A stretch of DNA of 21,320 bases from JAAYHV01 sp035268985 (lineage in GTDB: Bacteria > Bacillota > Clostridia > Peptostreptococcales > Anaerovoracaceae). The stretch is taken from assembly GCA_035268985.1 (NCBI GenBank), contig DATFJV010000125.1, forward strand, positions 1 through 21,320, in the 5' to 3' direction. The notes beneath the pieces are model-generated. The model ran no database searches, was not told the origin of the DNA, and saw nothing but the letters and a program-made list of their open reading frames with translations. The position numbers and the translations under genes were made by a program. Below are positions 7,030 to 15,391 of this stretch, in pieces. The first letter of the stretch is position 1; each line of letters starts with the position of its first letter.

Positions 7030-7614
7030 TTATATTTCCATTTCTATTTGTTCATGAAGCTCTGGTATACCTTCGATTTTTTTCTCATTGATTGTATCTT
7101 CCAAATCATCTATTTCCGGTAGTTCTTTAATACTTCCAAATCCAAATTTTTTAAGAAATTCGTTTGTTGTCCCATATATCAAAGGTCTCCCTATCTTTTC
7201 AGACCTTCCCCTTACTTCAACTAGCTCTTTCTTTTCTAAGCCTTCTATTACTCTATCACATTTTATTCCCCTTATTGCATCAATTTCACTTTTAGTAATC
7301 GGTTGTTTATATGCAATTATAGCCAATACTTCAAGAGCTGCTTGGGAAAGTTTTTTAACCTTTACAGGGGTGCATAGTTTTTCAACATATTCTTCATTTT
7401 CACTGATAGTAATATATTGAAATGCTTTGTTGATTTCTCTTATACGAATACCTCTTCCTTCTTGTTCATACTCATTTTGAAGTTCCTTAAATAAGCCGTA
7501 TGCATCATCTTTATTTATATCAAATATATCTGCAGCTTCTTTAGCTTCAAGGGGATAACCCCATACGAACATCATAGATTCAAAGGCAGACTTTATTTTC
7601 TTTTTACTATTCAA
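7030..7614 (-). CDS. scpB: Segregation and condensation protein B
   Basis: A winged-helix kleisin partner that works with ScpA and SMC in chromosome condensation and segregation. Recognisable family segments are SAFESMMFVWGYPLEAKEA, AYKQPITKSEIDAIRG and the GRPLIYGTT strand. The C-terminus is acidic. Start choice: AAGGAG (7627-7622) is 7 bases before a TTG at 7614, giving 194 residues. An ATG at 7620 lies only one base after that site, and a further in-frame ATG at 7635 overlaps it. TTG is therefore preferred, with 7620 as the alternative. The gene overlaps the end of scpA by 8 bases, a typical coupled arrangement. Confidence 0.9.
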   Translation of the reverse strand: MNSKKKIKSAFESMMFVWGYPLEAKEAADIFDINKDDAYGLFKELQNEYEQEGRGIRIREINKAFQYITISENEEYVEKLCTPVKVKKLSQAALEVLAIIAYKQPITKSEIDAIRGIKCDRVIEGLEKKELVEVRGRSEKIGRPLIYGTTNEFLKKFGFGSIKELPEIDDLEDTINEKKIEGIPELHEQIEMEI

Positions 7615-8362
7615 TTTCATTCTCCTTCTTATCAATTTTTTTAACTAAAATATTTCCGTAATTTTCTTCTTGCTCAGCAGTTACTATTTGTTCTTTCATA
7701 AGCTCCAAAACAGAAACAAAAGTCAAAGCTACATCATAGTTATCATCTTTGTTTGGAATTAATTCACTAAATTCATAATAATCACTTTCAAGTTTTCCAT
7801 TAAAAACTGAAACGATTTGGTTAATCCTTTCTTCTATAGAAGCTTTTTGCTTTTCAACTCTTTGATAATTCTTACGAACATCAGATATCTTTTTCTTTCT
7901 TTCCAAAAAAAGTATAAATGCTTTAGCAAATTGATCTACATCCAGATTTATCATTTCATCTGGGTTATCAAGGTATTTGGAAATATCTTCTTGGGGTTTC
8001 TCAAAAACTCCAGAAAAGTATTCCATTTTTTTTTCAAGCATGGCTGCCCTATACTTTGTTAACTTATATTCCTCAAGTTTATGAACTAGCTCAACTCTAG
8101 GGTCATCTTCAATTAGAAATTCACCATTTTCACTAAACCTTGGGATTAGCATTTTTGATTTTAGGTTTATCAATACAGCTGCTAACACAATGAATTCTGT
8201 AGCAACCTCAACATCCAAATCATCTAAAGCTTCCAAATAATCCACATATTGCCTTGTTATTTCAGCAACTTTAATATCATAAATGTTCATTTTGGAGTTC
8301 TCTATTAAATATACTAGAAGATCAAATGGTCCTTCAAAGCTTTCAAGTTTTATTTTATACAT
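7607..8362 (-). CDS. scpA: Segregation and condensation protein A (kleisin)
   Basis: A 251-residue kleisin subunit of the bacterial SMC complex. The N-terminus LESFEGPFDLLVYLIENSKMN is the diagnostic ScpA opening, and VLAAVLINLKSKMLIPR follows. A long charged helical middle precedes a C-terminal winged-helix region. The start is set at 8362 so the protein opens MYKIKLESFEGP; an in-frame ATG 42 bases further up would add 14 residues unlike the family. The gene overlaps the end of the EamA transporter by 8 bases and scpB by 8 bases. Its nearest purine-rich site (AGGGAG) lies about 13 bases upstream, so coupling is likely. Confidence 0.9.
   Translation of the reverse strand: MYKIKLESFEGPFDLLVYLIENSKMNIYDIKVAEITRQYVDYLEALDDLDVEVATEFIVLAAVLINLKSKMLIPRFSENGEFLIEDDPRVELVHKLEEYKLTKYRAAMLEKKMEYFSGVFEKPQEDISKYLDNPDEMINLDVDQFAKAFILFLERKKKISDVRKNYQRVEKQKASIEERINQIVSVFNGKLESDYYEFSELIPNKDDNYDVALTFVSVLELMKEQIVTAEQEENYGNILVKKIDKKENEIE
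7622..7627 (-). promoter_or_regulatory. Ribosome binding site of scpB inside the scpA end
   Basis: AAGGAG on the minus strand is 7 bases from TTG 7614 but only one base from ATG 7620, favouring the TTG start. Confidence 0.5.
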
Positions 8363-9254
8363 TATTCTTTGCCGTCTCCCTATTATAGTATAACAACGCT
8401 CCAACTACCATAATACTGCCTATTATTTGCCAAGATGTAGGTATTTGTTTTAAAAAGATTATACTTAAAATGATTGCAAAAACCGATTCTCCTGAACTCC
8501 AAGTTGATACATATAATGCATCTACGTGTCCTATGCATAGATTAAATACAGCATGAGCTCCAATCTGACATACCAAAGCATAAGCTACTAACAATATGTA
8601 ATCCTTTACATCATATCCAAAAACAGGTGTATTGGTAAATATTATTCCCAAGATAAAGAAAATCCAACAAAATATAAAAACCAACATTACATAAGGCCTA
8701 CCTGATACTCTTTTCCTAGCAGCATCTCCCACAAGAAAGTATGCTCCCATAAAGCTTCCTGCTAAAAAAGCTAATATATCTCCTAAAAAAACTCCTTGAG
8801 AAAGCATTTTGTAGTCTAGCCCTGCAATAATAGTACTACCAATCAGCGCCGCAACAATTGCAAGTACTGCTTTATATGTAATTTTGCGTCTCCAAATAAG
8901 CACACTAACACATAATACTAATAATGGATGTAACGATGCTAATACAACGGCACTAGGTACATTTGTTATTTTTACTGCATTAAACCAGCAAAAGAAGTGG
9001 GCAAAAAGAAAAAAGCCCGCTAAAATTGTAAGTAAAAAATCTTTTTTTGATATTCTTTTAAGCTCCTCTTTTTGATTTCGAACAACTGGAACTATAAAAA
9101 AAGGTGTTGCTATTAATAGTCGCCAAAACCCTATGGCTAGCGCTGGCGCTTCTATAAGTGCTCCAAAAATCCCAGAAGTAGACCCCGCTAAAACTCCTAA
9201 TATTACAAATATTTTGGCATACTTAACAAAAAATGCTTCCTTTGACTGATTCAT
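8355..9254 (-). CDS. EamA (DMT superfamily) transporter
   Basis: A 299-residue membrane protein with about ten hydrophobic segments in two EamA repeats (about 13-145 and 155-290). Family hallmarks visible are AIGFWRLLIATP in the first repeat, WFNAVKITNVPSAVVLASLHPL, and STWSSGESVFAIILSIIFLKQ in the second. The substrate is unknown; such carriers move metabolites or amino acids. The ATG overlaps the mtnA stop in ATGA, behind GGAGAG, so it is coupled to mtnA. That coupling hints at transport of a sulfur or nucleoside metabolite, but this is only inference. Its end overlaps scpA. Confidence 0.88.
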   Translation of the reverse strand: MNQSKEAFFVKYAKIFVILGVLAGSTSGIFGALIEAPALAIGFWRLLIATPFFIVPVVRNQKEELKRISKKDFLLTILAGFFLFAHFFCWFNAVKITNVPSAVVLASLHPLLVLCVSVLIWRRKITYKAVLAIVAALIGSTIIAGLDYKMLSQGVFLGDILAFLAGSFMGAYFLVGDAARKRVSGRPYVMLVFIFCWIFFILGIIFTNTPVFGYDVKDYILLVAYALVCQIGAHAVFNLCIGHVDALYVSTWSSGESVFAIILSIIFLKQIPTSWQIIGSIMVVGALLYYNRETAKNNV

Positions 9255-10342
9255 ATCTCTCCGTCCATTAATTTTTTTATGTTAACATCAAAAGGAGGTT
9301 TTATAATACCTCTTTCAGTTATAATCGCTGTTATATATTCATGGTTTGTAACATCAAATGCTGGGTTATATGTTTTTATCCCCAATGGAGCCATTGGTTT
9401 CTCGTACCACATTTTATATATCTCATCGCCATCTCTCTCTTCAATTAAAATATCATCGCCACATTTAGTGCTCATATCTATTGTTGAGGTTGGAACAAAC
9501 ATATAAAAAGGTACATTATATTCTTTGGCTAATATTGCCACACCAGAAGTGCCTATCTTATTTGCGCCGTCTCCGTTTGATGCCATCCTATCGCAGCCTA
9601 CTAAAACAGCTTTAACCCATCCGTTTTTCATTACTAAAGAAGCCATATTATCACAAATCAATGTGACATCTATACCTACTTTATTTAATTCCCAAGCGGT
9701 TAGTCTTGCCCCTTGCAAAAGTGGTCTTGTTTCATCAACATAAATTTTAAAATTATACCCTTGCTCATGACCTAGATATATCGGAGATAAACTTGTTCCA
9801 TATTTTGCGGTTGCAATAGTCCCCGCATTACAGTGAGTTAGTATTCCCATTCCCTTTGAAAGCAAACTTAAGCCATACTCGCCCATTTTCTTGCAATTTT
9901 CTTCATCTTCAAGCCTTATTTTTTCAGCTTCAACAAAAAGAGCATTTATCCCCTCTTCTACCAATTCTTTTCTTGATTTGTTAAAGCAAAGGCCCGATTC
10001 TCCACAGTATTCAAAAAACCTTTCTTCCATTCTGTTTAATGACCATTCTAAATTAACCGCAGTAGGTCTTGATGTTACTAAATATTTTTTTACTTTTCTA
10101 AGATTTTCACCTAACTCGCTTAAACTTTCACCATCATAATCCTTAATGGATATATACAGACCGTAAGCAGCTGCAACTCCTATAGCAGGAGCACCTCTAA
10201 CTTTAAGTTTGTTGATTCCCACCCATACATCTTCTTCATTTTTGATTTCATAATATATTTCTTCCCCAGGGAGTTTTGTCTGATCTAAGAAATACAATTT
10301 GTCATTTTCATATTTTACTGGAACTATATCAAATACATTCAT
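9251..10342 (-). CDS. mtnA: S-methyl-5-thioribose-1-phosphate isomerase (or related aldose-phosphate isomerase)
   Basis: A 363-residue eIF2B-like isomerase converting methylthioribose-1-phosphate to methylthioribulose-1-phosphate. RGAPAIG lies at 49-55. Catalytic cysteine C171 is in THCNAGTIAT and catalytic aspartate D251 in VGCDRMASNGDGANKIGT. The start at 10342 follows GGAG by 8 bases; an in-frame TTG 21 bases upstream would overlap that site. It is the first gene of the mtnA-eamA-scpA-scpB-rluB run, downstream of a good promoter. No other methionine-salvage gene is in the window, so it could equally serve 5-deoxyribose or nucleoside-phosphate disposal, as proposed for MtnA paralogues. Confidence 0.9.
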   Translation of the reverse strand: MNVFDIVPVKYENDKLYFLDQTKLPGEEIYYEIKNEEDVWVGINKLKVRGAPAIGVAAAYGLYISIKDYDGESLSELGENLRKVKKYLVTSRPTAVNLEWSLNRMEERFFEYCGESGLCFNKSRKELVEEGINALFVEAEKIRLEDEENCKKMGEYGLSLLSKGMGILTHCNAGTIATAKYGTSLSPIYLGHEQGYNFKIYVDETRPLLQGARLTAWELNKVGIDVTLICDNMASLVMKNGWVKAVLVGCDRMASNGDGANKIGTSGVAILAKEYNVPFYMFVPTSTIDMSTKCGDDILIEERDGDEIYKMWYEKPMAPLGIKTYNPAFDVTNHEYITAIITERGIIKPPFDVNIKKLMDGEI

Positions 10343-10374
10343 TTTATACTCTCCGTCTATCAAATTACCAAATA

Positions 10375-10403
10375 ATTATACCACAATAAATAAGCTAAGC
10401 CAA
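10375..10403 (-). promoter_or_regulatory. Promoter of the mtnA-rluB operon
   Basis: Minus strand: TTGGCT (10403-10398), a 17-base spacer and a perfect TATAAT (10380-10375) preceded by TGG, giving an extended -10. It lies about 33 bases before the mtnA ATG. Confidence 0.7.
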
Positions 10404-10414
10404 ATAAAGAAATG

Positions 10415-10444
10415 TTATAAACGCATCATAAAATATGATATAAT
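10415..10444 (+). promoter_or_regulatory. Promoter of the PNPOx-like gene
   Basis: A perfect TATAAT (10439-10444) preceded by TGA (extended -10), with only a weak -35 (TTATAA, 10415-10420, 18-base spacer). It lies 18 bases before the ATG. Confidence 0.5.
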
Positions 10445-10462
10445 CAATTTGGAGGTACAATT

Positions 10463-10921
10463 ATGGATAGATACTTAAGTAAAGAAGATGCTTTACAACT
10501 ACTGAAAAGAAATAACACTGGTATTATTTCTATGATAACTAAAGAAGAAAACCCTTATGGCGTTTCAGTAAATTATGTTTACGATGAAGAAACAAATGCT
10601 TTATACTTTCACAGCAAGCCTATAGGCAAAAAAATAGAAAGCATAGAAAGAAACTCCCATGTTTCATTTTTAGTATTTGATAATAATAATGTAGTAGCTG
10701 ATGCTTATGTTACCCACTACCAAAGTGCTATAGTAACTGGGAACGCAGAGTTGATTAAAGAAGAACAGGCTAAAATTAAATATTTAAAGAAGTTATGTCT
10801 TCATACCGTGCCAGAAAGAATGGATCGCTTTGATAATGTGGTTAGTAACTATATTAAAGGTATGGTTATGGTAAAAATTTCCGTTACGGAAATCACGGGT
10901 AAACAAAATAGAGATGATTAG
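10463..10921 (+). CDS. Pyridoxamine 5'-phosphate oxidase-like FMN-binding protein (NimA/NimC-like)
   Basis: A 152-residue split-barrel flavoprotein. It opens with DRYLSKEDALQLLKRNNTG. The core strand ALYFHSKPIGKKIESIERN is the typical FMN-phosphate-binding segment of the PNPOx-like/Nim family, where a nitroreductase-type or heme-utilisation activity is sometimes found. The catalytic role here is unknown. GGAGG lies 7 bases before the ATG, and the gene has its own extended -10 promoter. It converges on truA and their stop codons overlap by 4 bases. A true PdxH would be longer and carry different substrate residues, so PLP synthesis is unlikely. Confidence 0.82.
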   Translation: MDRYLSKEDALQLLKRNNTGIISMITKEENPYGVSVNYVYDEETNALYFHSKPIGKKIESIERNSHVSFLVFDNNNVVADAYVTHYQSAIVTGNAELIKEEQAKIKYLKKLCLHTVPERMDRFDNVVSNYIKGMVMVKISVTEITGKQNRDD

Positions 10922-11685
10922 TAAATTACCTTTAGCAAGTATAGTCCTTGCGGTGGTGCAGTAGGCCCTGCCGCTATTCTATTTTTTGTTTCCACAATTG
11001 TTAAAATATTATCTGCATTGATTTTCCCTAAGCCTATTTCAACCAATGTCCCTATTATGATTCTTACCATATTATATAAAAAACCATCCCCTGTAATATA
11101 AATTGATATAATATCATTATCCTTTACTATTCTTATATCACTTATTGTCCTCACTGTAGTTTCCCTTGGTGAGCCTCCTGAAGCTTCAAAACTCTTAAAG
11201 TCATGTGTTCCAATTAAATATTTGCTAGCCTTTAAAATATTATCCATATCCAAGGATCCTTTAACATAATATGCGTAATTTCTATGAAAAATATTGCCTT
11301 TTTCATTATTTAGAATATCATATCTGTAAGTTTTACCTTTTGCTGAAAATCGGGCATTAAAGCTTTCATCCATATCCTTTGCTGAAAGAATCCTAATATC
11401 GCCTTGCTTTTCATTATTGTTCTTCCCTCCTGAAAATGAATTATTTAAAATATATGGCAACTTTTCCGTCGGTATATTAACATCCCAATTAAAGCTAGCA
11501 CATTGGCCATAGGCATGAACTCCCCTGTCTGTACGGCTAGTTCCTGATATATTAATATCCTTTTTTGCAATATAGCTTAAAGCCTTTTCAATTTCACCTT
11601 GCACTGTCCTTTTATCAATTTGCTTTTGCCAACCATAAAAATTTGTACCATCATATTCAATTTTTAATAAAACATTCTTATTCAT
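10918..11685 (-). CDS. truA: tRNA pseudouridine(38-40) synthase
   Basis: A 255-residue enzyme modifying positions 38-40 in the tRNA anticodon stem. EYDGTNFYGWQKQ (10-22) and GTSRTDRGVHA with catalytic D53 are diagnostic. GDGFLYNMVRIIIGTL and the C-terminal TAPPQGLYL complete the family pattern. It starts 7 bases after the prepilin peptidase stop, with a modest GTAGG site before the ATG. In many Firmicutes truA follows ecfT or rplQ; here it follows a membrane peptidase, so its genomic setting is unusual. Confidence 0.95.
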   Translation of the reverse strand: MNKNVLLKIEYDGTNFYGWQKQIDKRTVQGEIEKALSYIAKKDINISGTSRTDRGVHAYGQCASFNWDVNIPTEKLPYILNNSFSGGKNNNEKQGDIRILSAKDMDESFNARFSAKGKTYRYDILNNEKGNIFHRNYAYYVKGSLDMDNILKASKYLIGTHDFKSFEASGGSPRETTVRTISDIRIVKDNDIISIYITGDGFLYNMVRIIIGTLVEIGLGKINADNILTIVETKNRIAAGPTAPPQGLYLLKVIY

Positions 11686-11692
11686 ATTATAC

Positions 11693-12397
11693 CTACAAAT
11701 TCAAAGTAAAATCCCATAGAAAAAGCGTATATATAATAAACGATGCAAATATATATGGCATCATCGGTCTAGAATCCTTCAATGAAATTCTTTTTTGGGC
11801 TAATAAATATGCAAAATGTATCGCACCTAAAAATGTGCTTATTATAAATGTAATTATTATACCATTTAAGCCTAACACCAAACCTAAAGATGCATACATT
11901 TTAATATCCCCACCACCGATTGCATCCTTTTTGTATACAGCTTTTCCAATGGCCCATAACACCAATAAAATGAATAGACCTGCAATAGCTCCGTATAATT
12001 GATTAGTCCAATCATCATGAAAACCAAAAAAGCCTATGGCAGAAATAGCCACTAAAATATTTATTTGGTCAGGTATTATACCATATTTTATGTCAGAAAC
12101 AGTAGCAATAAGTAACAGATTCATGACAATCAATACTGTAATAGAATATATCAAAGACATTGTGATTACAATATAAATAGAAGTGGCACCGAACAGTCCT
12201 GTGAAAATCCATTTCCATGGAGTACTAGTTAACCTTTGTTGATTTTTACCAATTATATCTTCAGTCGGACTCTCTCCTTCATTTAAAAACCACTTGTATG
12301 GCAAATGATTGAATAACACAACTACTCCATTACCTAAAAAGAAGGATATTATTATAACTATTGTAATTCTTATTAATAAATATACAGTAAATTCCAT
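11693..12397 (-). CDS. A24 family prepilin-type peptidase
   Basis: A 234-residue integral-membrane aspartyl protease. The two catalytic aspartates are D102 in SDIKYGIIPD and D164 in the GGGD motif (161-164), followed by IKMYASLGLVLG. Membrane segments cover most of the protein. The N-terminal region lacks the CxxC pairs of the zinc-binding methylase part of full PilD, as in TadV/FlaK-like and many Firmicute enzymes. No pilin or secretion ATPase gene lies in the window, so its substrate is unknown. AAGGGG precedes the ATG. It is co-transcribed with truA and reads from its own promoter. Confidence 0.85.
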   Translation of the reverse strand: MEFTVYLLIRITIVIIISFFLGNGVVVLFNHLPYKWFLNEGESPTEDIIGKNQQRLTSTPWKWIFTGLFGATSIYIVITMSLIYSITVLIVMNLLLIATVSDIKYGIIPDQINILVAISAIGFFGFHDDWTNQLYGAIAGLFILLVLWAIGKAVYKKDAIGGGDIKMYASLGLVLGLNGIIITFIISTFLGAIHFAYLLAQKRISLKDSRPMMPYIFASFIIYTLFLWDFTLNL

Positions 12398-12419
12398 TTA
12401 GTCCCCTTTCAATTAGTTC

Positions 12420-12448
12420 ATTCTATCAAACAAACAATATTAAAACAA
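12420..12448 (-). promoter_or_regulatory. Promoter of the A24 peptidase-truA pair
   Basis: Minus strand: TTGTTT (12448-12443), a 17-base spacer and TAGAAT (12425-12420), with TGA directly upstream making an extended -10. Confidence 0.5.
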
Positions 12449-12475
12449 TCCTTTAAATAAATTTAATACATAGTC

Positions 12476-12484
12476 TGTTATAAT
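12476..12484 (+). promoter_or_regulatory. Extended -10 promoter of the AAE-type exchanger
   Basis: TGT followed by a perfect TATAAT, 30 bases before the ATG; no convincing -35 is visible at 16-18 bases. Confidence 0.5.
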
Positions 12485-12514
12485 GATTTCAGATAAAAAA
12501 TTTCGGAGGATTGT

Positions 12515-13921
12515 ATGAGTATTTTTGATTTCGATTTAAGTTCGTTAATTCTTAATCCATTTGTTTTAATGTTCCTAACTGTATCCGTAGGTTTAGCTCT
12601 AGGTAAAATCAAATTTGGAGTATTTAGCCTTGGTTCATCAGGGGCACTTTTTTTAGGCATTTTTTTGGGTTGGCTTGTATATCGTTATGGATTAAATATA
12701 TACAATGGTTCGGATGATGGAGGTTTGGCCTACGATGCCGCTATGAAAATATTTGAAGTAAATGGAGGACTATTAATTAACAAGTATTTTTTCATAACTT
12801 CCTTGATATTTTTTGTTGCAGCCGTTGGCCTTCTTGCTTCAAAGGATTTGGGTATTGTTCTTAAAAAATACGGTGGCAAATTCATTGCTCTTGGAATAAT
12901 AATAACCTTTGTAGGTGCTGCATCAACTTACGCTGCCACAGGCTTCCTTGATAACGCAAATCCTTACTCAATTAGCGGGGTATACACTGGAGCATTAACC
13001 AGTTCTCCCGGATTAGCTTCTGCTTTGGAAACAGCAGAGTCACAATCTTCATATAATGCTGAATCATTTGATGAACTTGATGATAATACGCAAAACGTAA
13101 TCGTTGATGTTATAAATCTTACTGAGGATGAAAAACTCCCTTATGATATAAACGAATTAACCGAAAAACAAAAAACAACTTATATAACAAATGCCACAGG
13201 TCAAGTTGGTACAGGTTATGCTGTTGGTTATCCCTTTGGCGTCATAATAGTTATTTTAAGTGTTAATTTTTTAAGCAGAATATTTAAATTTGATATTGAG
13301 CTGGAAAAAAAGCGTTATACTGAAGAAATGTCCAAAGCAAGGGATATATCAACTGTAAAAAGAATACCAACATCTCCTTTTAGTACTATTTCCTTTGCCA
13401 TAGTCTGCATAGCAGGGTATTTATTTGGAAATTTTAAAGTTTTTATGGGACCCCTGGGTTATGTATGCTTGGAATCCACAGGAGGAGTATTAATAGCAGC
13501 TCTTTTGCTAGGATATATAGGTAGAATCGGACCACTTTCCTTTAGAATGAATGAAAGCACTTTATCAACAATTAGGGAATTATCCTTAGCTTTCTTTTTG
13601 GCGATAGTAGGCTTGAATTATGGGTATGGTGCCATAACCTCCTTAACGGGTTCTGGCCTTACCTTGGCGATGACTTCAGTAGGTGTAGGAGTAATATCAA
13701 TATTAGTAGGCTTCCTTGTGGGAAGATACGCATTTCATTTGAATTGGGTAATGCTAGCTGGGGCTCTTTGTGGAGGGATGACTTCAACACCAGGTCTTGG
13801 CGCTGCTACTGATGCATTGGACAGTGAAGACCCTGCAGCCGGATATGGTGCCACTTATCCTTTCGCCTTATTTGGAATGATAGTTTTTACTATAATTATG
13901 CATAAATTACCGATGTTATAA
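12515..13921 (+). CDS. Aspartate:alanine exchanger (AAE)/YidE-YbjL-like membrane protein lacking RCK_C domains
   Basis: A 468-residue membrane protein built from two homologous halves. Half 1 has GALTSSPGLASA (159-170) and GYAVGYPFG (234-242). Half 2 has GALCGGMTSTPGLGAA (416-431) and GYGATYPFA (443-451). This paired motif is the YidE/YbjL/AspT duplication signature. AspT and YbjL have about 550 residues with two TrkA-C (RCK_C) domains between the halves. Here only a short charged linker (about 256-285) separates them, so cytoplasmic ligand gating of that type is missing. Half 1 has an acidic insertion at about 174-230 between its two motifs, absent from half 2. GGAGG precedes the ATG. The substrate is unknown; organic-acid or amino-acid exchange is the family role. 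Confidence 0.78.
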   Translation: MSIFDFDLSSLILNPFVLMFLTVSVGLALGKIKFGVFSLGSSGALFLGIFLGWLVYRYGLNIYNGSDDGGLAYDAAMKIFEVNGGLLINKYFFITSLIFFVAAVGLLASKDLGIVLKKYGGKFIALGIIITFVGAASTYAATGFLDNANPYSISGVYTGALTSSPGLASALETAESQSSYNAESFDELDDNTQNVIVDVINLTEDEKLPYDINELTEKQKTTYITNATGQVGTGYAVGYPFGVIIVILSVNFLSRIFKFDIELEKKRYTEEMSKARDISTVKRIPTSPFSTISFAIVCIAGYLFGNFKVFMGPLGYVCLESTGGVLIAALLLGYIGRIGPLSFRMNESTLSTIRELSLAFFLAIVGLNYGYGAITSLTGSGLTLAMTSVGVGVISILVGFLVGRYAFHLNWVMLAGALCGGMTSTPGLGAATDALDSEDPAAGYGATYPFALFGMIVFTIIMHKLPML

Positions 13922-13954
13922 ATAGCAAAGCCCCTTTAAAGGGGCTTAAGCTAT
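13922..13954. terminator. Bidirectional terminator between the exchanger and phoU
   Basis: AAGCCCCTTTAAAGGGGCTT (13928-13947) is a perfect 20-base palindrome. It is extended by ATAGC/GCTAT (13922-13926 with 13950-13954) across a small internal loop. It starts right after the exchanger stop and 12 bases past the phoU stop, so it serves both convergent genes. The T-tracts are modest on both sides. Confidence 0.7.
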
Positions 13955-13966
13955 TAAGATATATTG

Positions 13967-14632
13967 TTATTTGAAAATTTCTATTTCATCGCTTCTACTA
14001 TGATTTCCAGTTATGGAAAATTCAACCCATTCTGAGATATTAACTGCATGATCGCCGATTCTTTCAAAATACTTAGCAATCATTAAAAGATCGAGCCCTG
14101 ATTCAGCAGAATCTCTGTTGTCCGCAATATTTTCAACTATTTCACATTTTACTTGATCAAAACGCTCATCAACAACATCGTCGTATTCCATTACTTTATA
14201 TGCTAAAGCTAAATCTTTTTCCACAAAGGATTTAATAGAATCCCTAACCATGTTTATTGTAGCTTCGCCCATATTCATTATATGTGTATTATCCTTTATA
14301 TTGGTTCCCTTTACGTATTTACTGATTTCTGCAATATCAGCAGCTTGGTCACCAATTCTTTCCATATCTGATATCATTTTTAATGCAGATGAGATCATTC
14401 TTAAATCCTTAGCCACTGGCTGTTGTCTTAACAAAAGCTTTAAGCATAAATCTTCAATCTCTCTTTCAATATTGTCTATCTCTTGCTCATTTTCATTAAC
14501 CTCTTTTATTAATCTCTTATTATTCTCTGTCAGCGTTGCAACTGCTAAATTAATTGCATTCTCACATAGATTACCCATTTTTATTAAACTTACATTTAAC
14601 GCTGCCAATTGTTCATCAAATTTACTTCTCAT
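13967..14632 (-). CDS. phoU: Phosphate-specific transport accessory protein PhoU
   Basis: A 221-residue all-helical protein with two PhoU repeats, each ending in the metal-binding signature: ERIGDQAADIAE (91-102) and ERIGDHAVNISEW (190-202). It restrains Pst activity and signalling to the Pho two-component system. The last gene of the operon, its ATG shares its A with the pstB TAA stop (TAATG) behind GGGAGG. No phoB/phoR pair is in the window. A bidirectional terminator follows. Confidence 0.95.
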   Translation of the reverse strand: MRSKFDEQLAALNVSLIKMGNLCENAINLAVATLTENNKRLIKEVNENEQEIDNIEREIEDLCLKLLLRQQPVAKDLRMISSALKMISDMERIGDQAADIAEISKYVKGTNIKDNTHIMNMGEATINMVRDSIKSFVEKDLALAYKVMEYDDVVDERFDQVKCEIVENIADNRDSAESGLDLLMIAKYFERIGDHAVNISEWVEFSITGNHSRSDEIEIFK

Positions 14633-15381
14633 TATCCAAACCTCCCTGTGATATAGTCTTCTGTTTTCTGCTCCTTTGGAGTAGAAAATATAATTTCTGT
14701 ATCATTAAACTCAATTGCTTCACCAAGTAAGAAAAAAACTGTCTTATCTGAAATTCTAGCAGCCTGCTGCATGTTATGCGTTACCATAACTATTGTATAG
14801 TCTTTCTTAAGCTCCGTTGCAAGTTCTTCAATCTTTAATGTTGATATTGGATCAAGTGCAGATGTTGGTTCATCCATTAATAGAATCTCTGGTTGAACAG
14901 CAAGTGCTCTAGCTATACATAATCTTTGTTGTTGTCCCCCTGATAATCCTAAAGCATTTTTGTGCAATCTATCTTTAAGTTCGTCCCAGATTACTGCATT
15001 CTTTAGCGACTTTTCCACTATTTCATCTAAGGATTTTTTATCTTTTAGCCCATGTGTTCTTGGTCCATAGGCAACATTATCATATATTGACATTGGAAAC
15101 GGGTTGGGACTCTGAAAAACCATGCCCACTCTTTTTCTAAGCATATTTATGTCTAAATCTCCGTATATATTTTCATCATCCAAAAGAACTTCCCCAGTTA
15201 TCTTGCAACCTTCTACTAAATCATTCATTCTGTTTAATGATTTAAGCAGTGTGGATTTGCCACAGCCAGATGGTCCAATAAGTGCCGTTATTTCGTTTTT
15301 AGGAAAGATTAAATTTATATTCTGTAACGCTTGGAATTCGCCATAGTACAAATCTAAATTATTTATTTTAATTTTATCCAT
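14632..15381 (-). CDS. pstB: Phosphate ABC transporter ATP-binding protein
   Basis: A 249-residue ATPase of the high-affinity phosphate importer. Walker A is GPSGCGKST (36-44), Q-loop glutamine Q90, ABC signature LSGGQQQR (146-153), and Walker B ILLMDEP (166-172). The N-terminal YYGEFQAL and the VGMVFQSPNPFPMSIYDN segment are typical of PstB. The start at 15381 follows AAGGAG; an in-frame codon 30 bases further up has no site. It lies 10 bases after the pstA stop. Confidence 0.96.
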   Translation of the reverse strand: MDKIKINNLDLYYGEFQALQNINLIFPKNEITALIGPSGCGKSTLLKSLNRMNDLVEGCKITGEVLLDDENIYGDLDINMLRKRVGMVFQSPNPFPMSIYDNVAYGPRTHGLKDKKSLDEIVEKSLKNAVIWDELKDRLHKNALGLSGGQQQRLCIARALAVQPEILLMDEPTSALDPISTLKIEELATELKKDYTIVMVTHNMQQAARISDKTVFFLLGEAIEFNDTEIIFSTPKEQKTEDYITGRFG

Positions 15382-15391
15382 TATCCACTCC

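Noticed and set aside
11565..12002. 145-codon open frame on the plus strand across the truA/A24 boundary
   Set aside because: Covers two well-supported genes on the other strand and resembles no family.
14250..14651. 133-codon open frame on the plus strand
   Set aside because: Antisense to phoU with no ribosome binding site or family motif.
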